A stretch of DNA of 12,569 nucleotides from RUG11551 sp045546875. Its GTDB lineage: Bacteria > Planctomycetota > Planctomycetia > Pirellulales > Thermoguttaceae. The notes below the pieces were generated by a model, which saw only the letters and a list, made by a program, of their open reading frames with translations, made no database searches and had not been told where the DNA came from. The stretch is taken from assembly GCA_045546875.1 (NCBI GenBank), contig JAZQDP010000376.1, positions 1-12,569 on the forward strand, written 5' to 3'. Below, piece by piece: positions 1-5,954 of the stretch (position 1 is its first letter; every line of letters starts with the position of its first letter). The position numbers and the translations under genes are program-made.

Positions 1-2
1 AT

Positions 3-2285
3 ATTGCAGGAAACGAAACATTAGCAAATAAAACCATTAACTTAAAAGGAGGTTCTATTACTACGTTAAATAGCAATGGTAGTATGCTTGACATTTTTGG
101 TTCCGGGAATGCTTTCAATGTTAAAGCGGAAACAGGAGCTACTTCGCAGAATCCAACAACATCCTACGTTAAAGGTTGGCTCAGATTACGCAACACATCT
201 GATTTTAATATAACTGTCGATCAAAACGCCAAATTGATTATTGGCAATGAATATGGCGGAATTACGCAAAATGGTACGCCTTCACCGCTCGTGAAACTTG
301 GTAAAGGCTGTTTGGTTTTTGCAGGAACTAACACTTATAGCGCTACTACAAAAGTAATGGATGGAGAGCTGGTTCTCCCTAGCGGCGGTACGTTGACAAC
401 AAGCGGAGTTGTAACCGTCAATGGTGGAAATCTTACTGTAGACGGCGGTACGCTATATACATCATCTTCATCTAATTCTGTCAACTCTGGAACTATTACT
501 GTTAAAAACAATGGTTCTTTAACATATGCTGGCGCTGGTCAATTCCGAATTACCGGTTCTTCTGCAGCCTTGAATATCGAGGGTGGAACAGTAACTGTTA
601 ATGGTATTTCATACATTGGCGTAGCAGCAAACGGCGTTATTAATCAGTCTGGAGGAACAGCAAACTTCAACAATACTCTTGCTTTTGGTTGGGGGGACTC
701 TACTGCTGGTGAGTATAATCTTACAGGTGATGGAATTTTATATACTACCAAAGACGCTGGTTTATGGTGTGGATCTACGAGTACTAAAACAACTCCGAGT
801 ATATTTACGGTAAATGGGGGAACGGCAAACTTCCAACAAGTGGGTAATTCTTTTGTTATAGGGTATTATAATACACCCGCAATATTCCAACCTTGTAATG
901 TTGCTAATGTCTTTAATCTGAATTCTGGAACTGTTAACGCGACTGATACGTTTGCAATCCAGTACGGCGGAACGCTTAACGTTGCCAAAGACGGTGAAAC
1001 AGGCGGCGACGGCGTTCTCAACGCAAATAAGATTGAGATTAATAACGGCGGTAATCTTAATATGTCGTCTGGTACGATCAACCTTGGCGCCGGTGGAATT
1101 ACTTCCTCCGGCAATGGCTACTCAATCAACCTTTCCGGCGGAACTTTCGGAACTAACAACGCCAGCTGGACAACTTCACTTGCCGCCACTATTTCATCCA
1201 ACGCTGTTACGTTTGCTCCAGACTCAGAAAAAACGATTACATGGAGCGGTGAACTTTCCGGCGCTGGCGGATTAACATTAGACGGCGAAGGCGAATTGAC
1301 GCTGGCGAATCCCACGTATACAGGCGCTACCACGATTACACAGGGTACGTTAAATCTTTCTGCTGCTGGTACGCTGCACAATCTCTCAGGTACAACTTCC
1401 GGCGTTCTTAACAACAATGGCAATACTGTTACAGTAGAAAGCGGCGCAGATACCGAATTTGCCGGCGTTGTTGTTGGAACTGGCGGATTGACCAAAACCG
1501 GAACGGGAACGCTGACCCTTTCCGGCGCCAACACCTATACCGGAATGACGACCGTCTCTGCTGGCGTTCTCGAACTTACCGGCGACGCCGTGGTCGCCAA
1601 TGGTCCGGTTTCTGTTGGAGCTAACGGAACTTTGGAATACGAAGTTGGCAAAGACGGAAATAACCAGCCGATAACGAAAAAGCTGTCAATTTCTGAAATC
1701 AACAAGATTGTCAGTACCGGCAAGGTTATTAAAACCGGCGACGGAACATTGCAGCTTTACTCCGAAGCTCAGGGATTGATCGATATTCAAAGCTTGACTG
1801 TTTCTTCCGGTCAAGTTGACTTAAAAGGCTACATGACCGGCGGAATTACAGTTGACGCTGACGGCGTTTTCTCGCCGGGCAACTCGGTTGGCGAAGCCAC
1901 GTTCGGCGGTGGGTACATTCTCAAAGAAGGCGCAACGCTGTTAATTGAACAGGACGGCAGCGGCATCGACAAGCTTAATGTCGGTTCATTCACTTTCGAT
2001 GAAACCAGCGTCAGCAAGGGTATCGAGCTGGATATTACCGGTATTCCGTTTGGGTCGCAGTATGATATTATTACATCAAACACCCCTTTTACGGGCGATC
2101 TGCTTGATGATAATTACTGGCTTGGTCATTTCAAGAACGATCTTCCGGAATACATGACGCTTTCTATCGTAAATAATAACACCGTCAGATTGTCGATTGA
2201 CCGCAACGCCGTTCCCGAACCGTCAACGTGGGCACTGCTGGTTCTCGGCGTTGCCGGACTGATCTACTGGAGAAAGAGAAAGTAG
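3..2285 (+). CDS. PEP-CTERM exported protein with autotransporter-associated beta-strand repeats (5' end missing)
   Basis: The frame is open to the left edge, so the gene begins outside the window; 760 residues are visible and the first Met (base 84) is only internal. The protein is rich in Gly, Asn, Thr and Ser with many short beta-strand motifs such as VNGGTANF. Autotransporter-associated (PATR-type) repeats start near bases 288, 1266 and 1482; the last reads GGLTKTGTGTLTLSGANTYT. A degenerate fourth unit lies near 1707-1830. The C-terminus (2211-2285) is a textbook PEP-CTERM signal: VPEPSTW, a hydrophobic helix, then RKRK. In the family this tail directs export and exosortase-type processing. 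There is no C-terminal beta-barrel, so this is not a classical autotransporter. The likely role is a secreted or surface beta-helical protein; the ligand is unknown. The 5' 900 bases are more AT-rich than the rest. A terminator follows at 2354-2382. Confidence 0.88.
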   Translation: MAGNETLANKTINLKGGSITTLNSNGSMLDIFGSGNAFNVKAETGATSQNPTTSYVKGWLRLRNTSDFNITVDQNAKLIIGNEYGGITQNGTPSPLVKLGKGCLVFAGTNTYSATTKVMDGELVLPSGGTLTTSGVVTVNGGNLTVDGGTLYTSSSSNSVNSGTITVKNNGSLTYAGAGQFRITGSSAALNIEGGTVTVNGISYIGVAANGVINQSGGTANFNNTLAFGWGDSTAGEYNLTGDGILYTTKDAGLWCGSTSTKTTPSIFTVNGGTANFQQVGNSFVIGYYNTPAIFQPCNVANVFNLNSGTVNATDTFAIQYGGTLNVAKDGETGGDGVLNANKIEINNGGNLNMSSGTINLGAGGITSSGNGYSINLSGGTFGTNNASWTTSLAATISSNAVTFAPDSEKTITWSGELSGAGGLTLDGEGELTLANPTYTGATTITQGTLNLSAAGTLHNLSGTTSGVLNNNGNTVTVESGADTEFAGVVVGTGGLTKTGTGTLTLSGANTYTGMTTVSAGVLELTGDAVVANGPVSVGANGTLEYEVGKDGNNQPITKKLSISEINKIVSTGKVIKTGDGTLQLYSEAQGLIDIQSLTVSSGQVDLKGYMTGGITVDADGVFSPGNSVGEATFGGGYILKEGATLLIEQDGSGIDKLNVGSFTFDETSVSKGIELDITGIPFGSQYDIITSNTPFTGDLLDDNYWLGHFKNDLPEYMTLSIVNNNTVRLSIDRNAVPEPSTWALLVLGVAGLIYWRKRK

Positions 2286-2327
2286 GCAGTAGTTTAATTA
2301 GCGATTAGCGATTAGCGATTAGCGATT
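2283..2327. repeat. Two adjacent heptamer repeats at the stop codon (TAGGCAG, then four ATTAGCG)
   Basis: The TAG stop of the PEP-CTERM gene is the first three bases of TAGGCAG-TAG (2283-2292). After TTTA, the heptamer ATTAGCG is repeated four times exactly (2297-2324) plus ATT. Seven is not a multiple of three, so the four copies place TAG in every forward frame and TAA in every reverse frame. Related heptamers occur at 5788-5906, 8389-8437 and 12024-12061. Confidence 0.85.
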
Positions 2328-2353
2328 GATGCAAAGCGTGATAATGTCGGAGT

Positions 2354-2382
2354 GTGGCGCCTTGGCGCCGCTTTCTTTTTTT
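2354..2382 (+). terminator. Rho-independent terminator of the PEP-CTERM gene
   Basis: The stem GTGGCGC / GCGCCGC (7 bp with one G-T pair) closes a CTTG tetraloop and is followed by TTTCTTTTTTT. It lies about 70 bases after the stop codon of the upstream gene. Confidence 0.75.
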
Positions 2383-2386
2383 GAAC

Positions 2387-2413
2387 CGCAAAGAACGCAA
2401 ATATCGCAAAGAA
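2387..2413. repeat. Three tandem 9-bp units, CGCAAAGAA type
   Basis: CGCAAAGAA (2387-2395), CGCAAATAT (2396-2404) and CGCAAAGAA (2405-2413) lie head to tail just before palindromic repeat copy A. A related ACGCAAAG occurs beyond that copy near 2507. The function is unknown. Confidence 0.6.
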
Positions 2414-2415
2414 AT

Positions 2416-2486
2416 GGAAGGCGGTAACGGAGTGGGCGAAGCGAACGAAGTTACGCTTAGGCGAGCCGGGGTGCGTTAGCCCCCGG
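2416..2486 (+). repeat. Palindromic intergenic repeat, copy A
   Basis: This 71-bp element begins GGAAGGCGGTAA and ends GCGTTAGCCCCCGG. It matches the reverse complement of 3111-3182 at about 61 of 72 positions by eye, and its first half matches 12074-12112. The outer stem is GTAAC/GTTAC. The inner stem found in the other copies (GTTCGC/GCGAAC) is damaged here (GTGGGC/GCGAAC). A second hairpin, CCGGGG/CCCCGG, closes the 3' end. It resembles REP-type extragenic palindromes in size and placement. No coding potential is apparent. Confidence 0.75.
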
Positions 2487-2540
2487 AAAAACCTCACGCT
2501 CTAGTACGCAAAGTTCGCGTAGTTTTAAAATAGAATTTCG

Positions 2541-2567
2541 GCGGAAGCGACCAGCTTCCGCTTTTTT
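2541..2567 (+). terminator. Strong rho-independent terminator
   Basis: A perfect 8-bp stem GCGGAAGC / GCTTCCGC encloses loop GACCA and is followed by six T. No obvious plus-strand gene lies between this and the terminator at 2354-2382, so it is either a backup for the PEP-CTERM transcript or ends an unrecognised RNA starting in 2390-2540. On the minus strand a T-tract is lacking, so it is a poor terminator for the 2645-2833 gene. Confidence 0.7.
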
Positions 2568-2644
2568 ATTGATAATCTTTCAGGATCGCGAGCGATAGCT
2601 CCCCTTTTCCCCTTTGACGTCGGTTTGCCATAAAAGAATTTATT

Positions 2645-2833
2645 TCAAACCACCGGCGTCGGCGTTTGCGGTTTAACGTCAGTAGGGGCGTCGGCATTCG
2701 CAGCCCCCTCTTGCGCTAAACGAATCGCTTCTTCGATTTGTTTATCCAGCTTTTCTAAACTGCTCAAAATGGCGTCGTGCCGAGCGTCCAGCTCCATGAG
2801 CGTTTCGATCTGTTTGAATTTTTCGTTATCCAT
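2645..2833 (-). CDS. Small acidic coiled-coil protein of unknown function
   Basis: A 62-residue protein that I do not recognise. Residues 3-42 form an amphipathic, highly charged helix (KFKQIETLMELDARHDAI...) typical of a short coiled coil. The remaining 20 residues are an Ala/Pro/Thr-rich, probably unstructured tail ending PTPVV. There is no signal peptide or membrane segment, so it is likely cytoplasmic and may oligomerise. No clear Shine-Dalgarno sequence precedes the ATG, as for several genes in this window. A TATAAT box stands about 45 bases upstream on the minus strand. It is the only plausible gene between 2286 and 3317. The biased but protein-like composition favours a real gene, though its short length leaves doubt. 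Confidence 0.55.
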   Translation of the reverse strand: MDNEKFKQIETLMELDARHDAILSSLEKLDKQIEEAIRLAQEGAANADAPTDVKPQTPTPVV

Positions 2834-2876
2834 TTTTGTTATTGTTCCGGTTGTACAGGTTATAACGATTCTACCT

Positions 2877-2905
2877 ATTATATCATTTCGTCAAAATTTT
2901 TGAAA
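2877..2905 (-). promoter_or_regulatory. Possible promoter of the 62-residue protein gene
   Basis: On the minus strand there is a perfect TATAAT (2882 to 2877). A weak TTTCAA (3 of 6 matches) sits 17 bp upstream at 2905-2900. Transcription would start near 2870, about 37 bases before the ATG. The -10 box is good and the -35 box is poor. Confidence 0.35.
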
Positions 2906-2969
2906 TAGTTGAATGGAAGAGGGGAAAATATTAGGGAGGGGGCGAGTTGCACGGGCGAAAGGCGGATCG

Positions 2970-3056
2970 GGAGCGCTGCCGCGCAATTGCTGAAAACCCG
3001 CTCCGGGATGCGGACAATGTCCGCGATATGTTTTGGGGCGGATAATATCCCGCCCC
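2970..3056. other. Cluster of three GC-rich stem-loops in a gene-free region
   Basis: The stretch 2834-3317 has no convincing gene. Within it, three hairpins stand side by side: GGAGCG (2970-2975) with CGCTCC (2999-3004); GCGGAC-AAT-GTCCGC (3010-3024); and GGGGCGG (3035-3041) with CCGCCCC (3050-3056). The block is much richer in GC than its surroundings. It could be a structured RNA, a decayed dispersed repeat or a protein-binding region. The sequence alone does not decide. Confidence 0.45.
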
Positions 3057-3110
3057 CGAAATGGTTTCCAGTTTCGTCGTTTTGGCAATCACACTACGCG
3101 GCGTATTTTT

Positions 3111-3182
3111 CCGGGGGCTAACGCGCTCCGGCTCGTCTAAGCGTAATTCCGTTCGCTAAAGCGAACTCCATTACCGCCTTCC
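3111..3182 (-). repeat. Palindromic intergenic repeat, copy B (inverted)
   Basis: The reverse complement reads GGAAGGCGGTAATGGAGTTC... and ends GCGTTAGCCCCCGG, like copy A at 2416-2486. Its nested stems are intact: GTAAT/ATTAC outside and GTTCGC/GCGAAC inside with a 4-base loop. Copies A and B flank the small coiled-coil gene and the hairpin cluster in opposite orientations, about 620 bp apart. Confidence 0.75.
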
Positions 3183-3245
3183 AATTTACGTTCGCTCCCA
3201 AAATTTGGCGAGCGCCCCACAAGTTATAAATTATTTATGCCGGTA

Positions 3246-3273
3246 TTGTAATAATTAAAATATGATGTATAAT
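3246..3273 (+). promoter_or_regulatory. Probable promoter of the rhomboid-Sel1 gene
   Basis: TTGTAA (3246-3251, 4 of 6 matches) and a perfect TATAAT (3268-3273) are 16 bp apart in an AT-rich stretch. A start near 3280 would give a leader of about 38 bases before the ATG at 3318. Confidence 0.5.
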
Positions 3274-3317
3274 AAATCTATATTCTTAAAGATTTATGCT
3301 AAATAAAGGGGAATTCT

Positions 3318-5264
3318 ATGGAACAATATGACGATTTTTTTCATCCCGAGCAGGACGATTCAGAGCAGGGCGAGAAAGCCAATTCTACGAAACGACATTT
3401 TGAAGTGTATTTTTATGTAGGGCAGGGCGAGAAAGCTAAAGAACTTAAAGGTCGCGGAACTCTTGAGGTTACCGACGACGAAGTTGTGCTGGTAAGAAAT
3501 GAGGTTCGGGGGATATTGTGGGACACTCCGCCAAGGTTTATACGCGTAAATCTGGGAGACATTGCCAACGTCTGTGAGAATAAAGAGAAACGCTGTTTGC
3601 AGTTTTCAGAATATGAAAATGGTCAATACCGGGGAAATCCCTGTAATGTTTATCTGTTCGAGGTGGAGGATTCTTATGGCGTATCAGATCAGAGGGAAAA
3701 AGAATTGCTGCTTGAACTTCTCCCCAAGCGGCAGAGCGATGAGATAGTTGCGGAGAAGTTGTTTCATGAAAAATTGAAAATCCAGACGCCGTACATGCTT
3801 TGGAGTTGTACGATATTGGCGATTTGCGCTCTGGTTTTCATTTCGATGGGATATTTTAGCGGATCGGACTCAATGTTTAACCCGACAGTACCGGATGGTT
3901 TGAAGTACGGGGCTGATTTTGGCCCTCTGGTTGCGACTGGCGACTGGTGGAGAATTATAACCAACGCTTTTGTGCATTTCGGTCCGACGCATATCGTATT
4001 CAATATGTTTTTTTTAATCTCTATTGGGTATTACGTTGAACGTCTCTATGGGAACACGTTGTTTTTGGTTGTTTACATAGGTTCGGCAATCTTTGGCAGC
4101 ATCACATCTTTGAATATGACTCCGATGCAGGTTTCAGCAGGAGCGTCCGGAGCGATTTTTGGCCTCTACGGCGCCATATTGGCTTATTCATTGCGCCGAC
4201 CTGGAACTTTTCCCCCGCATTTGCTAAAGAATATTAGAAACAGCTCGCTGGTGTTTATTGTCTTTAACCTGATTTACGGTATGCAGGCAGGAATCGACAA
4301 CTGGTGCCACGCAGGCGGATTGTTTGGCGGATTTTTCCTGGGCGCTATTCTTGCCCCGCCGGAGTCATCGGAAGATAAACCAAGGCAGTGTTTGCTCCTG
4401 GCAAATCTTGGCTGCATCATTATTTTATTGTTTACTTATGTATCGCTAACGTTGTTTACTGAAAACATTAATGCAAAAGAGGCTGGTGAAGTTCTAAATG
4501 GATTTGGAGAGCTGTACTATGACGGCAATTCCGAATTGCACGTTACCAAAAATGTAAAAACTGCTATCGACTACTGGAACAGAGCGGCAGAGCGGTTCGA
4601 GAATCCAACGGCAATTTATCATCTGGGGAAAATGTATTCCCTCGGCGAGATGGGGAAAGCGGATGAACAGAAAGCGCTTGAATTGTTTCAAAAGGCGGCT
4701 CAGCTTGGGTGTCCGGACGCACAAGGCGAATACGGGCTGATTTTGTATGATAAAGGCGACAAGGCTAAAGGCATTGAATGGTTAGAAAAAGCAAAATCGA
4801 ATGGCAGTCTTTTAGCTCGATATACTTTAGCGTGCATTGTATTGAACGGCGGCGAAGTCGCTAATTATGATTCAGGACTTGTTCTGAAAGAATTGCAGAG
4901 TTTGAGTCGTAAGGGGTATGAACCTGCGCAATCGAAGCTTGAAAAAATGGGAATACCTCAGAACGTTGATGAACAGGAAGACTATCTCTATAGACCGATG
5001 TCTCCTTCAGACATTGACGTTGAAAAAATCTTATGTCCGGGCGTATTCAATGACGAAGCTAACGAACGCAGATTAATTAACGGCAACAATGATGCATTCG
5101 ATAATGTGCAAATTACGGCTCCGCAAGAGGCGATGAATGTACTTGAAAATATCAATTCTGAGTCCAAAAAATCAGAGGAAGAAGAACAGAAGGCTAAAGA
5201 AATGGAAGAGATTGACATAGATAAATTTATAATAGAGTCGAGTAACGAGAGTTATAATTTCTGA
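3318..5264 (+). CDS. Rhomboid-family intramembrane serine protease fused to Sel1-like repeats
   Basis: Rhomboids cut membrane proteins within or near their transmembrane helices. The 648 residues divide into a soluble N-terminal region of mostly beta character (about 25-145, not recognised), a membrane core (about 160-347), an extra helix (357-381), Sel1-like/TPR-like repeats (about 385-545) and an acidic tail ending near SKKSEEEEQKAKEMEE. The core carries every active-site hallmark: WWR (210-212), HFGPTHIVFN with H220, H225 and N229, GASG with nucleophile S277, and catalytic H331 in NWCHAGG. With the N-terminus inside, seven helices would put the Sel1 repeats on the outer face, which is an inference. 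AAGGGGAA lies 6-7 bases before the ATG, a good ribosome site. The gene is far longer than a minimal bacterial rhomboid. It stands alone, with its own promoter and terminator, so its substrate is not suggested by neighbours. Confidence 0.9.
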   Translation: MEQYDDFFHPEQDDSEQGEKANSTKRHFEVYFYVGQGEKAKELKGRGTLEVTDDEVVLVRNEVRGILWDTPPRFIRVNLGDIANVCENKEKRCLQFSEYENGQYRGNPCNVYLFEVEDSYGVSDQREKELLLELLPKRQSDEIVAEKLFHEKLKIQTPYMLWSCTILAICALVFISMGYFSGSDSMFNPTVPDGLKYGADFGPLVATGDWWRIITNAFVHFGPTHIVFNMFFLISIGYYVERLYGNTLFLVVYIGSAIFGSITSLNMTPMQVSAGASGAIFGLYGAILAYSLRRPGTFPPHLLKNIRNSSLVFIVFNLIYGMQAGIDNWCHAGGLFGGFFLGAILAPPESSEDKPRQCLLLANLGCIIILLFTYVSLTLFTENINAKEAGEVLNGFGELYYDGNSELHVTKNVKTAIDYWNRAAERFENPTAIYHLGKMYSLGEMGKADEQKALELFQKAAQLGCPDAQGEYGLILYDKGDKAKGIEWLEKAKSNGSLLARYTLACIVLNGGEVANYDSGLVLKELQSLSRKGYEPAQSKLEKMGIPQNVDEQEDYLYRPMSPSDIDVEKILCPGVFNDEANERRLINGNNDAFDNVQITAPQEAMNVLENINSESKKSEEEEQKAKEMEEIDIDKFIIESSNESYNF

Positions 5265-5296
5265 AAAATCCAGTCGTTTTAGTATATTCAAAAGAA

Positions 5297-5326
5297 AAAA
5301 GCCCCTTTCAACAGCGAGGGGCTTTT
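5297..5326. terminator. Bidirectional terminator between the convergent rhomboid and rpsT genes
   Basis: AAAAGCCCCT (5297-5306) pairs perfectly with AGGGGCTTTT (5317-5326) around a 10-base loop. Read leftward the stem is followed by TTTTTTC, read rightward by only TTTT then AAA. It therefore serves both genes but looks stronger for minus-strand transcripts from rpsT. Confidence 0.8.
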
Positions 5327-5425
5327 AAATTCATTAAATCGCAGAAAACTCTCTTTTTACATTACGCTATTACATACATTTATAAATGAGTATTGACGAA
5401 ATATCAATCTCATTGATTGTTCTGC

Positions 5426-5470
5426 AAAAACGCCTTTTAGCGTGTACAGCGTTAATATTGCTGTACGGCT
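5426..5470 (-). terminator. Hairpins just downstream of rpsT, possible first terminator
   Basis: GTACAGC (5444-5450) and GCTGTAC (5460-5466) form a perfect 7-bp stem with a 9-base loop, extended by AGC/GCT at its base. Next on the minus strand is a short ACGC/GCGT hairpin followed by TTTTT (complement of 5426-5430). The second stem has only 4 bp, so termination here is uncertain and the site at 5297-5326 probably acts as the main stop. The rest of 5327-5496 shows only a short ATTGA/TCAAT palindrome near 5394. Confidence 0.35.
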
Positions 5471-5496
5471 AAATTCAAATCACAAATGAACCGGGC

Positions 5497-5772
5497 TTAT
5501 TTAGCGGCTTCTTCGACTTTGTGAAGACGAATCGCTAAACGGGACTTCAGACGGGAAGCCGTGTTTTTGTGAATGAGCTTGGAAGCGGCGGCACGGTCAA
5601 GTTTCTGGAAGGTTTTGGGCAGAGCGGCTGTTGCCAAGGCAACGTCGCCAGCTGCACAGGCTTCGCGGAACTTGCGGATGTACGTACGCAGTTCACGTTT
5701 AGCAGAGAGGTTGCGAGCGCGTCGAGCTTTGTTCTGACGCAGGTCTTTTTTAGCGCTTTTTAGATTCGGCAT
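5497..5772 (-). CDS. rpsT: 30S ribosomal protein S20
   Basis: S20 binds 16S rRNA in the body of the small subunit and supports its assembly. The 91-residue length fits the family (about 85-95). The N-terminus MPNLKSAKKDLRQN and the long helices rich in Lys, Arg and Ala (RRARNLSAKRELRT, IHKNTASRLKSRLA) are characteristic. The start is fixed by the conserved MPN-KSAKK opening. No Shine-Dalgarno sequence is visible in the AT-rich bases before it. The upstream 182 bp carry an inverted heptamer repeat and separate it from the TPR gene on the same strand. Whether rpsT has its own promoter there or is read from the TPR promoter is not settled. Hairpins and a bidirectional terminator lie downstream. 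Confidence 0.96.
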   Translation of the reverse strand: MPNLKSAKKDLRQNKARRARNLSAKRELRTYIRKFREACAAGDVALATAALPKTFQKLDRAAASKLIHKNTASRLKSRLAIRLHKVEEAAK

Positions 5773-5787
5773 GGTTAATAATAATTG

Positions 5788-5906
5788 GTTGTTAGTGTAA
5801 ATGGTTAGTGGTAAGCTGCTAGTGGTTAGTGGTAAGTTAATAAAGTTAATTTAGGGTAATCGCTTTGCGAACCAACCACTAAAAACTAACCACTAATAAC
5901 TTTTTT
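5788..5906. repeat. Inverted array of GTTAGTG-type heptamers
   Basis: The left arm contains GTTAGTG (5791-5797) and two exact copies of GGTTAGTGGTAAG (5803-5815, 5824-5836) exactly 21 bp, or three heptamers, apart. The right arm contains AACCACTA twice (5874-5881, 5888-5895) 14 bp apart. AGTGGTTAGT (5821-5830) is the exact reverse complement of 5885-5894, so the arms can pair across a loop that itself holds TCGC-TTT-GCGA. T6 follows at 5901. The array fills most of the rpsT-TPR gap. Confidence 0.75.
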
Positions 5907-5954
5907 ATCGTTTAGCGTCCTGACCACATATTGACTTACTATTGAATTCAAAAA

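Noticed and set aside
952..1275. 107-codon alternative frame inside the PEP-CTERM gene
   Set aside because: Out of frame with the clear PATR repeats and lacks any start signal.
2891..3121. Overlapping 65- and 70-codon frames on both strands in the hairpin cluster
   Set aside because: Both cover palindromic GC-rich DNA and part of the palindromic repeat region, with no consistent protein pattern.
2416..3182. Opposed repeat copies A and B as ends of a composite mobile element carrying the small coiled-coil gene
   Set aside because: No transposase, no target duplication visible, and copy C occurs alone, so the copies are better read as independent REP-like units.
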